A DNA stretch of 64,000 nt from Deltaproteobacteria bacterium (GTDB taxonomy: Bacteria > Lernaellota > Lernaellaia > JACKCT01): positions 1-64,000 of the forward strand of contig JACKCT010000002.1 of assembly GCA_020633895.1 (NCBI GenBank), given 5' to 3'. How positions within the stretch are numbered: the first letter of the stretch is position 1; each line of letters opens with the position of its first letter. The notes beneath the pieces were generated by a model, which did not search any database, was not told the origin of the DNA, and saw only the letters and a list, made by a program, of their open reading frames with translations. A program made the position numbers and the translations under genes. Shown in pieces: positions 1-8,526 of this stretch.

Positions 1-263
1 CGTGTGCCCGTGTGCCCGTGTGCCAGCCGCCTTGGTATTGCAGTCCTCTAAGTTACTATTTTTTGGGAGGAAATTTCTAAGGGATTGTTGGGCGCATATG
101 GGTCGTAGCTTGGCGCGCATCTCATGCTGGTGCCGACGTCGATGTGGTTGTTTGGTGAAGTTATTTGGAGAATTGTAGTATCGAGGCATAACATATAAGG
201 AAGCAAGAATTTCCTGATTGATGAATAATTAACTCATGGTTAATTTTTTTTACCATGAGTTAA
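1..263. other. Left-edge non-coding stretch with direct and inverted repeats
   Basis: No convincing gene is seen. Bases 1-24 are three perfect copies of the 8-mer CGTGTGCC. Bases 226-240 and 252-266 form a perfect 15-bp inverted repeat (arm TAATTAACTCATGGT) with an 11-base T-rich loop. The second arm contains the stop codon of the minus-strand gene that ends at 264. The stretch is visibly more A+T-rich than the genes that follow. The hairpin lies where a terminator would be, but no U tract follows the stem on the minus strand. Confidence 0.6.
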
Positions 264-1112
264 TTACTTCAACATCGCCTCAATCGTCTGCATGAAGCCG
301 CCGATGTCCTTGGAGTATTCCATGGCGCCTTCGGTGACGACGAAGCCCTTGGCGACGGCCTCGACGAGCGGCGCCTGGTTGGTGAGGACCATGAAGGCGC
401 TCTTGATGTCGGGGAAGAGCATGTGGACGAAGGGGGACTTGCGTTTGTAGACGCCGCGTCCGGACTTGGTCTTGCCGGCCTTGATGCGCAGGTACGCGGC
501 CGGGCCGCCTTCCTGGACGGTCCATTGATAGATGCGGTCGGGCTGGTTCTTAGTCCAGTCGACCATCTTCGGATTGCGGCAGCGGTTGAGCTGGGAGAGG
601 GCGCTGGTGATCATATACAGCGTCAGCTTGACCTTCACCGCCTGCTTCTTCGGGTCGGTGGGGATGTTGTTCGGGTCCAGGATCTTGAGGGCGAGCAACA
701 TCGGCAGCACGCGGATCAGCGCGTCGAGGCGATAGAACGGCTTGGGCACGAACAGATACTGCGGGCCCATCTTCCCGGCCATGAATCCGTTGAAGGCGGC
801 CTTGGTCGGGAACTCCAGCGTCAGCGCCGCGTCCGGATTGCGTCCGAAGGCGATGCCCATCTCGCCGTTGTTGAAGATGAACTGCGTGTAGAGGCTGTCG
901 TCGCCCTTGACGCCGAGCTGCACCACGCCTTTGAACATGAATAGCAGCTTGTCGTAAAACGCCGCGTTGTCCTCGCGCACGACCTTCGCCAGCGGCAGCG
1001 CGCAACGCAGGTACAGGCGGGACTTGGTCGTCTCTTCGTCCAGGGGCGGCACGGCGGCAGCGGCCTTGGGCGACGATTCCTTTTTCTCGACGGCTTTTTC
1101 GACGGCGGCCAT
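264..1112 (-). CDS. SCP2-like / hypothetical protein coupled to transketolase
   Basis: This 282-residue soluble protein starts with a charged Ala/Lys/Glu-rich segment (about residues 1-30). A stretch around residues 85-115 (NPDAALTLEF, then FMAGKMGPQ) resembles the core of SCP2-type sterol/lipid-binding domains, where a PDA...GK pattern is usual. The match is by eye and only partial. Its ATG (1110-1112) directly abuts the stop codon of the transketolase C-terminal subunit (1113-1115), so translation is probably coupled and the gene belongs to that operon. There is no signal peptide or membrane segment. The function is not established; an SCP2-like lipid carrier is the best guess. Confidence 0.6.
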   Translation of the reverse strand: MAAVEKAVEKKESSPKAAAAVPPLDEETTKSRLYLRCALPLAKVVREDNAAFYDKLLFMFKGVVQLGVKGDDSLYTQFIFNNGEMGIAFGRNPDAALTLEFPTKAAFNGFMAGKMGPQYLFVPKPFYRLDALIRVLPMLLALKILDPNNIPTDPKKQAVKVKLTLYMITSALSQLNRCRNPKMVDWTKNQPDRIYQWTVQEGGPAAYLRIKAGKTKSGRGVYKRKSPFVHMLFPDIKSAFMVLTNQAPLVEAVAKGFVVTEGAMEYSKDIGGFMQTIEAMLK

Positions 1113-2120
1113 TTAGATCTCGTCCTCCCAGTCCTCGTCGGCTTCGAAGTCCATCTTCATCACCTCGGCGATGGCCTCCTCGATGCCGTCCGCGTCGATC
1201 TTGTGCTGATGCTGCAAGTCTTCGGGATAACCGGCGGCGGCGAAGACATCCTGCAGGCCCAGCTTTTTGAGCACGCAGCCCTTGCCCGACTGGGCGATCA
1301 CGTCCGCGACCGCCGTGCCCAGGCCGCCCATGACGCTGTGGTCCTCCGCGGTGATGATGCGCCGCGTGTCGATCAGCGCCTTCATGACCGCCTCGTTGTC
1401 CAGGGGCTTGATGGTGTGCATGTCCAGCACGCGGACCGACAGGCCGTTTTGCTTGGCCCGCTCGGCGGCTTCCTTAGCGTGGAGGACGGCCGGGCCGCAG
1501 GCGATGACGGTGATGTCGGTGCCTTCGTTGATGGTGATGGCCTTGCCGATCTCCCAGTCGAAGTCCAGGTCTTTCCACAGGGGCGGCTCGAAGGAGCGGC
1601 CGATGCGGATGTACACCGGGCCGTCGTGTTCGATGGCGGCGGCGGTGGCCTTGGCGGTCTCGTAGGCGTCGGCGGGGGCGATGACGGTCATGCCCACCAT
1701 GGCGCGCATGACGGCCAGATCCTCGATGCAGTGGTGCGTGGGACCGGCGGGGCCGAAGCTGGTGCCGGAGTGCGTCGCGATGATTTTAACGTTGCGGCGG
1801 TTGTAGCAGACGTCGGTGCGCACATGCTCCGCGCAACGCAGCGCCGCGAAGGCCGCGAAGGTCGAGACGACGGGGATCAGGCCCGATTCGGCCATGCCCG
1901 ACGCGAAGCCGACCATATTCGTTTCCATGATGCCGAAGTTGAAGAACCGGTCGGCGTGCTTCGTCTGGAATTTGCCGATCTTCGTCGAACCGGCCAAGTC
2001 GGCGGTCAGCGCCACGATGTTCGGGTTTTCATCGCCCAGGCGGGTGAGAACCTCGCCGTAGATCTCGCCCTGCGTCATCGTGTCGGCGTCGTCGATCGTC
2101 CAAGTCAATCCGATGGCCAT
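1113..2120 (-). CDS. Transketolase, C-terminal subunit
   Basis: This 335-residue protein matches the pyrimidine-binding plus C-terminal half of transketolase. It would pair with the N-terminal subunit encoded upstream to make the thiamine-diphosphate enzyme of the non-oxidative pentose phosphate pathway. Landmarks are GEVLTRLGDENPNIVALTAD near the N-terminus, FGIMETNMVG (the catalytic Glu region, usually GIxEqNM), HSGTSFGPAGPTHH, and a C-terminal domain with VLDMHTIKPLD. Split transketolases of about 300+300 residues are common outside the enteric bacteria. The gene starts 74 bases after the N-terminal subunit and abuts the SCP2-like gene. The tail is unusually acidic (EADEDWEDEI). Confidence 0.93.
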   Translation of the reverse strand: MAIGLTWTIDDADTMTQGEIYGEVLTRLGDENPNIVALTADLAGSTKIGKFQTKHADRFFNFGIMETNMVGFASGMAESGLIPVVSTFAAFAALRCAEHVRTDVCYNRRNVKIIATHSGTSFGPAGPTHHCIEDLAVMRAMVGMTVIAPADAYETAKATAAAIEHDGPVYIRIGRSFEPPLWKDLDFDWEIGKAITINEGTDITVIACGPAVLHAKEAAERAKQNGLSVRVLDMHTIKPLDNEAVMKALIDTRRIITAEDHSVMGGLGTAVADVIAQSGKGCVLKKLGLQDVFAAAGYPEDLQHQHKIDADGIEEAIAEVMKMDFEADEDWEDEI

Positions 2121-2194
2121 GTCGCTCGTGCTCCTAAATAAGGACCCATAAGGGAACGCCGCGCAAATCGGCGGCGGGGGACGTCAAATCCGGG

Positions 2195-3061
2195 TTAGCT
2201 CGCTTTCTTCTCGGCGGCGTCGCGCTTCTTCTTGCCTTCGTCCAGGGAAGCCAGCGCGTCCTTGGCCATGGCGTCGTCCAGGCCGCCGTAGTGCCACTTG
2301 CGCTCGTCTTCCATGAACTCCACGCCCTTGCCCTTGACCGTGTCGCAGATAATGACCGTGGGCTTGTCGGTGACTTTCTTGGCGTCTTCGGTGGCCTGGC
2401 AGATCTGATTGAAGTCGTGGCCGTCGATGCGCATCACGTTCCAACCGAAGGCGGCCCATTTGTCCTGCAGGGGCTCGAGTTTCATGATGTCTTCGGTGAA
2501 ACCGTCGATCATCAGGCGGTTGCGGTCGATGAAGGTAGTCTGGTTGGTGAGGTTGAACTGGGCGCCGGCCATGGCCGCTTCCCAGATGGTGCCTTCGTGC
2601 AGTTCGCCGTCGGACAGGACGATGTAGGTGTGCCAGGGCAGGCCCTTGAGCCGCGCGCCCAAGGCGAAGCCCAGGCCGATGCCGAACCCGTGGGCCAGCG
2701 AGCCGGTGGAGGCGTCCACGCCGGGCACTTTATGACGATCCAGATGCATCCCGAAGATGGACCCGGTCTTGCCGAACTTGTCCAGATCTTCGTCGGCCAC
2801 ATAGCCCAGGTCGCCCAGGATGACGCCGTGGCCCAGGCCGCCGTGCCCCTTGGAGAGCACGAAGCGGTCGCGCTCCGGCCAGCGGGGGTCGTCCTTGTTG
2901 ATGTTCATGTATTTGTAATAGAGGGCGACCAGGATGTCCGTTTGGGATAGGGAGCCGCCCAGATGGCCGCCGCCGCTGCGTTCGGTGACTTGCACGATGC
3001 GTCGGCGGATCTGATAGGCCTTGTCCTGGAGCATTTTGAGTTCTTCGGCGGCGAGAGCCAT
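2195..3061 (-). CDS. Transketolase, N-terminal subunit
   Basis: This 288-residue protein is the thiamine-diphosphate-binding half of a split transketolase. Visible landmarks are GGGHLGGSLSQTDILVALYY, SKGHGGLGHGVILGDLGY, and the cofactor/metal motif SDGELHEGTIWEAAM followed by the conserved Asn region (FIDRNRLMIDG). The ATG at 3061 was chosen because AAGGAG lies 7 bases upstream on the minus strand and the protein then begins MALAAEEL. An upstream in-frame start would add 14 residues without a ribosome site. A promoter candidate lies about 175 bases upstream, which gives a long leader. It is the first gene of the tkt operon. Confidence 0.93.
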   Translation of the reverse strand: MALAAEELKMLQDKAYQIRRRIVQVTERSGGGHLGGSLSQTDILVALYYKYMNINKDDPRWPERDRFVLSKGHGGLGHGVILGDLGYVADEDLDKFGKTGSIFGMHLDRHKVPGVDASTGSLAHGFGIGLGFALGARLKGLPWHTYIVLSDGELHEGTIWEAAMAGAQFNLTNQTTFIDRNRLMIDGFTEDIMKLEPLQDKWAAFGWNVMRIDGHDFNQICQATEDAKKVTDKPTVIICDTVKGKGVEFMEDERKWHYGGLDDAMAKDALASLDEGKKKRDAAEKKAS

Positions 3062-3406
3062 TTGCCACTCCTTCACGCGTTCATCAGGCGTGTCGTCACG
3101 CAAACTCCCCGTCGCGGCCGCTTTTGGCCGTGAGCCGGGAGGGTCTCATGAGCGATGCTTGGGTCTTCGTCAAGGACCGCCCCGCGCGCCCGACCCGGCG
3201 CGAAACATCGAAGCGACCCTAGCTTTGATCCGTAAACCCCGGGACTATACCCCAAGGGCGAATTTTTTTCCAAGGGGGATTTCCGAGTGCGCCGGACGGC
3301 ATGTCGCGGGTGCGATTTTGCTTGTATCGGCCCGGCACGGCAGGCAGACTGGATCTTCGAATTAAAGGGAGACCCGCGTGAAATCCCGAAATCCGTGGAG
3401 GGCCAT
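3062..3406. other. Divergent intergenic region
   Basis: This is the spacer between the transketolase operon and the divergent Asp-rich lipoprotein. It holds the minus-strand promoter candidate at 3244-3273. I see no RNA gene and no convincing small ORF; frames across it have no ribosome site or family resemblance. A riboswitch-like structure in the tkt leader was not recognised. Confidence 0.5.
3244..3273 (-). promoter_or_regulatory. Putative sigma-70-type promoter for the transketolase operon
   Basis: On the minus strand TTGGAA, an 18-base spacer and TATAGT can be read. This predicts a leader of roughly 175 bases before the start at 3061. The same -10 hexamer occurs in the promoter at 55012. 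Confidence 0.4.
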
Positions 3407-5860
3407 GTGCGCTTGCCTCGAATGAACTATCTCGTTGCTCTTGCTTGCCTGATTTTGCTGGCTGCGCTGCTCGGCGCCGACTCGTGCGGCGGGGGCGACG
3501 ACGATGACGACGACGTTTCCGATGACGACACGGCCTACGACGATGACACCGGCGACGACGACAGCTCGGATGACGATACGTCGGACGATGATACTACTGA
3601 TGACGATTCAGGTGACGACGACGACACCGACGACGACACTGGCGACGACGACGCGGATACGATTCCGTTTTCCTGTGACGAAAACGGGGCCTACGACGCG
3701 GGGGACGCGCTGATCTACATGGTCTCGCGCGGCGGACAAATCGGCAAGGACGGCGTCGCGGCGGCGTACAACAAGGCGGACGGCAAGGTCTACGTCGTCG
3801 CTGACTCGGGGCGCGACATCGTTCTCTACTCCCGGCCGGCGTCCTCGGCCAACGACGATCCCTGGGACCGACTGGTCGTCGACTGCATGGGGACGGACCC
3901 GGATCTGGCCATCGACGGCGACGGCAACCTCCACATCCTCTACGGCGACTTCGGCCACCAGGCGATCGCCTACGCGACGAACAAGGGCGGGACGTGGACG
4001 AAGGACATCGTCGACACGGTTGGGGAGTTTAAGTATGCCTCGTCCGCGCGTCTTTCCCATTCGGCCTTGACGGTGGACAAGGCGGGCAATCCCCACGTCG
4101 TCTACTACAACGATGTCGTGGAGGAAGCTCGATACGCCGTGAAATCCGGGAAGAACTGGACAATCGAGACGATTGAAAAGAGCAAGCCTTCAGCCGGGAA
4201 TGACGACGGCACGTATTTGTTCGGCATGCTGCCGGATATCCAAGTGTCGTCGGACGGAGATGTCCACGCAACCTACTATCGCTTCAATTGGATGAAGGAT
4301 ATCGACGAATGCAACCACAACTGGTGCGTGTCCGAAGGATTCCGCTACGCGGTTCGAAAACAGGGAACGTGGGCAACGAGTTGGGGACCGGGGCATTTTC
4401 TTTTTGACGATTCGGAAAGCAAGGCGGCGGTTCTCGCCTTGAATTCGGAAGATCAGATCTACGCGGCCTACCACCACGCCGGGAATATTTATGTTGCAAA
4501 ATACGATGGGAAAGATTGGATCGAAGGACTGGCGGCGCTGAACAGCGCGTTGAGTTTTGACGAGATCGACTTTGCGTTCGACGAAAACGACGAGCCGCGC
4601 ATCGTCGATTCCCGTTCGCACTACACGCAGCCGATGCATCTTAAATACGTTTACGCAGAGGACGGCTATTGGTTCAGCCAAGATCTGGAAACCGGCGAGT
4701 ACAGCCCCGGGGAAAAAGCTATGGTCTTGCTGCCGGGAGGCCGTGTGCAAATCATCGCTTCTTACGGGACGGAGTACGGCCTTGTCAGTTATACGAGCAC
4801 GCCACACGCTGCGGATTGGGAACAGGCGGAAATCGAGTTCCTTGCCGTCAGCCGAGCCGGCGCCGTGGTTCGGGACGGCGAAGGAAATGCATTCCTCTTT
4901 TACACGGGTGGTTCGAGTCACGATTCCACCACCGCCAACATGGTGACCTGGAACGGTCGGATCATTGATCGGCAGAATCTTTCGAGCACATTGATTGGCC
5001 GGAGCGGCGAGCGAATCGCCGTTGATTCAACAGGGCAAATGCATTCCGCGTACGCACAGTCGTTTGCCCCTGGCTTCAGTTACAGTATGTACGACGGCGA
5101 AAATTGGAGCACCGAGTTTGTCGAGATTCCCGGCGCGACCGGCATGCGAGACTACTTTGGATTGCGTATCAAAGCGGACGACTTTCCTCAGATTGTCGGA
5201 GTCGGCGGCATGGAACGCCTGCTGGACGGAATGCATCTAATCGCGGGGGAGTACGACGGAACGCAGTGGCATTTCGAGGCATTGTCCCCGGCCTATTTCT
5301 CAATCGTTCAAAACCTGGTGCTGTTGGGCGATTCGAACGATAAGGGACATGTCGTCTATAGAAGCAGTGAGGATGATGCCCTGCTGTACATTTCCAACGC
5401 GGCAGGGCCTTGGAGCAGTGCGGTCGAGGAAACGATCAAACCGGGGGAGGACGTAGACGATTTCGATTCTCCCTTCGATGCCGCGATTGACGGGAACGAC
5501 GTCATTCATGTGGCCGCCTGCGAGCGAGGAGAGCTTTACTATCACGTTCGGAAAAATGGGGAGTGGGAAACCACTTTAATCCCGGTGCCGCTTGACTGGA
5601 ATTGCCCTTCAAATTCTCCGCTCGTGCAAATCCTTGTGGATGACGAAGGGTTCGCGATGATTCTCACGTATTTTTCGCGGTTGCGCGACTCGTCAGTGCT
5701 TCGGGCGGTTAGCAATCGTTCAGGAGAATGGGAAATGAAAGCGCTGGACGACTTGGGCCGTCCGGCTTCGCACCTTGGTGCGGCCATCGACCCCGAGACA
5801 GAACAAATCTATCTTTTATATGAATCCGAACGGGCGATTTACCTACTTGTCACCAAATAG
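3407..5860 (+). CDS. Asp-rich secreted lipoprotein with beta-propeller-like repeats
   Basis: This protein of about 817 residues has an N-terminal hydrophobic signal, then Cys27 in an atypical lipobox (GADSC, Asp at -2). A run of roughly 60 residues of Asp-rich repeats (TSDDD/DDDT types) follows. The remainder has many short beta-rich repeats with Asp-Gly-Asp turns (IDGDGNLH, VDKAGNPH), like BNR/sialidase-type or other beta-propeller proteins; no catalytic motif was recognised. GTG at 3407 was chosen because GGAGGG sits at 3397-3402. ATG 3422 is the alternative, and gives an equally good signal peptide. Likely role: an outer-membrane or surface-anchored binding protein. Substrate unknown. Confidence 0.8.
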   Translation: MRLPRMNYLVALACLILLAALLGADSCGGGDDDDDDVSDDDTAYDDDTGDDDSSDDDTSDDDTTDDDSGDDDDTDDDTGDDDADTIPFSCDENGAYDAGDALIYMVSRGGQIGKDGVAAAYNKADGKVYVVADSGRDIVLYSRPASSANDDPWDRLVVDCMGTDPDLAIDGDGNLHILYGDFGHQAIAYATNKGGTWTKDIVDTVGEFKYASSARLSHSALTVDKAGNPHVVYYNDVVEEARYAVKSGKNWTIETIEKSKPSAGNDDGTYLFGMLPDIQVSSDGDVHATYYRFNWMKDIDECNHNWCVSEGFRYAVRKQGTWATSWGPGHFLFDDSESKAAVLALNSEDQIYAAYHHAGNIYVAKYDGKDWIEGLAALNSALSFDEIDFAFDENDEPRIVDSRSHYTQPMHLKYVYAEDGYWFSQDLETGEYSPGEKAMVLLPGGRVQIIASYGTEYGLVSYTSTPHAADWEQAEIEFLAVSRAGAVVRDGEGNAFLFYTGGSSHDSTTANMVTWNGRIIDRQNLSSTLIGRSGERIAVDSTGQMHSAYAQSFAPGFSYSMYDGENWSTEFVEIPGATGMRDYFGLRIKADDFPQIVGVGGMERLLDGMHLIAGEYDGTQWHFEALSPAYFSIVQNLVLLGDSNDKGHVVYRSSEDDALLYISNAAGPWSSAVEETIKPGEDVDDFDSPFDAAIDGNDVIHVAACERGELYYHVRKNGEWETTLIPVPLDWNCPSNSPLVQILVDDEGFAMILTYFSRLRDSSVLRAVSNRSGEWEMKALDDLGRPASHLGAAIDPETEQIYLLYESERAIYLLVTK

Positions 5861-5869
5861 GCACTACGT

Positions 5870-6976
5870 ATGACGCGAAAGAAACTCGCCTTCGCGCTCG
5901 TGCCGGTGCTCGTCGTGTTGGCGCCGGTGGCGTGGTATGCCAGCGGTGAGATTGCCGCGCGGGGTGGGGAGCGCCCGACGCCGGAATCTACGCCCGCAAA
6001 GGCGGTCGCGGCAGAGGACGACGAGTCCGAGGCCCTCAACTTCGGGCCGCTGTTCGGCGCGGTGACGCGGGACGGCGAGGCGGTTTCGGCCGAGAAATAT
6101 TGGGCCGAGTTCCTGGGCCTCAAGCAACGGTGGGAGCCGTATGCCTATTGGCGGCGCGAGGCGTTCGCCGGAAGTTATATCAACATCGACGAACGCGGCT
6201 ATCGCAGGACTTGGAACCCGACGCCGCCGCCGGGCGACGCGCGGACGATCTGGTGCCTGGGCGGCTCGGCGATGTGGGGGACGGGCGCGCGGGACGACTT
6301 CACCATCGCGAGTTGGATTTCGAAAATCCTGGACGGGAAGGGCGTCGCGGCCCACGTGGAAAACCTGGGTGAGTCCGGCTGGGTCAGTACGCAGGAGTTG
6401 ATCGCCTTGCAGCGCCGTCTGGCGGCGGATGAGCGGCCGGATGTCGTGATCTTTTACGACGGCGTGAACGACGCCTACTCGGCGGCTCAGCAAGGCGTCG
6501 CGGGCCTGCCGCAAAACGAGTTCAACCGCGTCGCCGAATTCAACCGCGTCAGCCGAGGCCACGCCCTCCAACCAACGCAACACGCCGAGCGCATCGAGGA
6601 CGTCGACACCCTCGCGAGGCACGTCGTCGACATCTATCGCGCCAATCACCGCATGGCGTCGGCCCTGGCACGGGAGTACGGGTTCGAGGCGCGTTTTGTA
6701 TGGCAGCCGGTGATCTTCACCAAGGACCCGCTCAGCGCCGTCGAACAGGAATACGCGCGGAAGAAAAGCGCCAAATTTGCACAGAAGATGACGGAGGCGG
6801 TCTACGCCTTGGCGGCGTCGGAACTGCCGAACGATCTGCCGAATTTTTATGACTTCTCGGATATTTTCGACGGCGAGCCGGGGACGATCTACATCGACTT
6901 CATGCACATCACCGAGACCGGCAACCAGCGCATCGCCCGCGCGATGGTCGAGCGGCTTGGGCTCGCGGGGCGGTAG
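5870..6976 (+). CDS. SGNH/GDSL-like hydrolase with N-terminal membrane anchor
   Basis: This 368-residue protein begins with an uncleaved-looking hydrophobic segment (about residues 6-23), so it is probably anchored and faces the periplasm. The SGNH blocks can be read in order: GGSAMWGTG with nucleophile Ser133, GESGW (block II Gly), FYDGVNDAY (block III, Asn of G-x-N-D), and DFMH near the C-terminus (Asp343, His346 as the D-x-x-H pair). The family comprises esterases, lipases and carbohydrate acetyl-esterases; the substrate cannot be told here. It starts 9 bases after the Asp-rich lipoprotein gene and probably shares its transcript. There is no clear ribosome site, so translation may depend on reinitiation. 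Confidence 0.8.
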   Translation: MTRKKLAFALVPVLVVLAPVAWYASGEIAARGGERPTPESTPAKAVAAEDDESEALNFGPLFGAVTRDGEAVSAEKYWAEFLGLKQRWEPYAYWRREAFAGSYINIDERGYRRTWNPTPPPGDARTIWCLGGSAMWGTGARDDFTIASWISKILDGKGVAAHVENLGESGWVSTQELIALQRRLAADERPDVVIFYDGVNDAYSAAQQGVAGLPQNEFNRVAEFNRVSRGHALQPTQHAERIEDVDTLARHVVDIYRANHRMASALAREYGFEARFVWQPVIFTKDPLSAVEQEYARKKSAKFAQKMTEAVYALAASELPNDLPNFYDFSDIFDGEPGTIYIDFMHITETGNQRIARAMVERLGLAGR

Positions 6977-7303
6977 GACTTCGCGGTCCTAGGCGACGTC
7001 GGCACCCTTAAGCATGGGGTTTTCGAAGATTTTAGGAATAAAATGGAATAATAGGGCGTCCGGGATTCGAACCCGGGACCTACGGATTAAAAGTCCGGTG
7101 CTCTGCCAACTGAGCTAACGCCCCAAAAAGCGGCCCCCCGTTTACTGGAAAAATCGCGGCAGATCAAGGCGCTTGTGCGGTTCGGCGGCGCAAGCCGGGC
7201 GTCGTTCGCCGACGCGCGTCCGGATTCGTCCACAGCCGACCGGCCCCGTCGCCCTAGTCCCGTTCGGAATGCGTGGGATGCATTCGAATTGGGACGGACG
7301 ACC
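6977..7303. other. Intergenic region holding tRNA-Lys
   Basis: Apart from the minus-strand tRNA at 7052-7124, I see only a short hairpin just after the SGNH stop (AGGAC...GTCCT, about 6977-6992) without a U tract. No integrase gene or duplicated tRNA 3' end was seen nearby, so there is no direct evidence that the tRNA is an integration site. Confidence 0.5.
7052..7124 (-). tRNA. tRNA-Lys (anticodon UUU)
   Basis: On the minus strand a 73-base cloverleaf can be folded: acceptor GGGGCGT/ACGCCCT (first pair G-U), D arm GCTC...GAGC, anticodon loop CTTTTAA with anticodon TTT, T arm CCGGG-TTCGAAT-CCCGG, discriminator A. The CCA end is not encoded. The first base pair of the anticodon stem is a mismatch (C-U), otherwise the pairing is good. 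Confidence 0.93.
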
Positions 7304-8281
7304 ATGCCACGGCCCTCCACAACAGCCCCGCCGATCACCGTCGTCAGCGTCTTCAGCGGCGCGGGCGGAATGGATCTCGGCTTCCGCGGCGACTTCGTCT
7401 ATCGGCGACGGCGATACGCCTGCTTAGGCTACAACATCGTCCTCGCCGTCGACGCCGACCGGGAAGCCTGCGCAATCTATCGCCAAAATCTCGGCCCCGT
7501 CGAATGTTCCGACGTGAGCGAGGTCCGAAATTGGCCCTCGGCGGACTTGGTCATCGGCGGCCCGCCTTGCCAACCGTATTCGGCCGCCGGAAAGAAGCAG
7601 GGCGGGGCGGACGAACGCGATGGCGTGCCCTCGTTCGTCGACGTGGTGCGTCGGGTGCTTCCGCGCGCGTTTGTCATGGAAAATGTTCCGGGATTTGTCG
7701 AACGCGCGGCCTTCGCCGACGGCTTGGCGGCGTTTGTGCGAGATGTGGAGGCCGAAGGCTACCATATCAAAAGCGCCGTCCTCGACGCCGCGGACTTCGG
7801 GGCCCCTCAACACCGCCGTCGCGTTTTCTTCGTCGGCCTGCGCGATGGCATCCCCTCCGACACCTTCGACTTCCCCAAACCAACGCACGGCCCCGACGGC
7901 CGGCGTCCCCACGTGACTGTCCGCGAGGCGATCGGCGATCTGCATTTTCCGTATCATGACAAGGAGTTACGCCGAGCCGGTCTCGCGCAGCTCGCCGAGG
8001 GGGAGCGGCGGTTCCCGAATTTCGGCGCCTCGGCCCGTCGCCTGGCGGCGGATCGGCCTTTCCCGACCATCAAAGCGGCGGACACCGGGTCAGCGCGCCT
8101 CTATCACCCCTGGTTCGACCGCGCCCTCCTGATGCCCGAACTGCTGCGTGCCCAGTCCTTTCCCGATGACTTCATTGTCCCGCCACGAACGCCCGCCATC
8201 GGCAACGCCGTCCCGCCGGTTTTGGCCTGGCATTTGGCCAAAAGCCTTCGCGAGGCACTCTCCACGTTTTTGACAAACTGA
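7304..8281 (+). CDS. DNA (cytosine-5) methyltransferase (orphan)
   Basis: This 325-residue C5-cytosine methyltransferase makes 5-methylcytosine in DNA from S-adenosylmethionine. The motifs appear in the usual order: I FSGAGGMDLGF, IV GGPPCQPYSAAG with catalytic Cys89, VI MENVPGF, VIII GAPQHRRRVFFVG, and X AIGNAVPP near the C-terminus. The target-recognition region between VIII and X is short. ATG 7304 was chosen because the family begins just before motif I; the upstream frame codes a low-complexity Arg/Pro stretch. The ribosome site is weak. No restriction endonuclease gene is next to it: tRNA-Lys lies upstream and a lipoprotein downstream. It is therefore an orphan, or its partner lies elsewhere. 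Recognition sequence unknown. Confidence 0.93.
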   Translation: MPRPSTTAPPITVVSVFSGAGGMDLGFRGDFVYRRRRYACLGYNIVLAVDADREACAIYRQNLGPVECSDVSEVRNWPSADLVIGGPPCQPYSAAGKKQGGADERDGVPSFVDVVRRVLPRAFVMENVPGFVERAAFADGLAAFVRDVEAEGYHIKSAVLDAADFGAPQHRRRVFFVGLRDGIPSDTFDFPKPTHGPDGRRPHVTVREAIGDLHFPYHDKELRRAGLAQLAEGERRFPNFGASARRLAADRPFPTIKAADTGSARLYHPWFDRALLMPELLRAQSFPDDFIVPPRTPAIGNAVPPVLAWHLAKSLREALSTFLTN

Positions 8282-8440
8282 ACGGTTCCTCAAGCACATG
8301 CATTGGCGACCCGAAACGGTCATAACGGAATGTGAATCAGAAATTACAAAAGGTAATTCGCTTTTTGGCGTTTGAGGGCGGCATTCGGGGCTATGGCTGT
8401 AATGTTATTGATATCATTGATGAATATTTACGGCAAAATC

Positions 8441-8457
8441 TTGGCACACTCCTCGCA
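8441..8457 (+). promoter_or_regulatory. Putative sigma-54 (RpoN) promoter
   Basis: TTGGCAC-N5-TCGCA is present, with the invariant GG (8443-8444) and GC (8455-8456) exactly 10 bases apart, as sigma-54 holoenzyme requires. One base differs from the consensus -12 element (TCGC for TTGC). It lies about 70 bases before the lipoprotein start at 8527. No enhancer-binding activator gene is adjacent. Confidence 0.55.
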
Positions 8458-8526
8458 AATCATTGGAACCGGACGGCCTGCGGTCGACATGGAGTCGACT
8501 TGAAATGCATCAAAAGGAGTGAAGCC

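Noticed and set aside
6977-8281. Integrated element at tRNA-Lys carrying the C5 methyltransferase
   Set aside because: No integrase, no direct repeat of the tRNA 3' end and no composition shift were found by eye.
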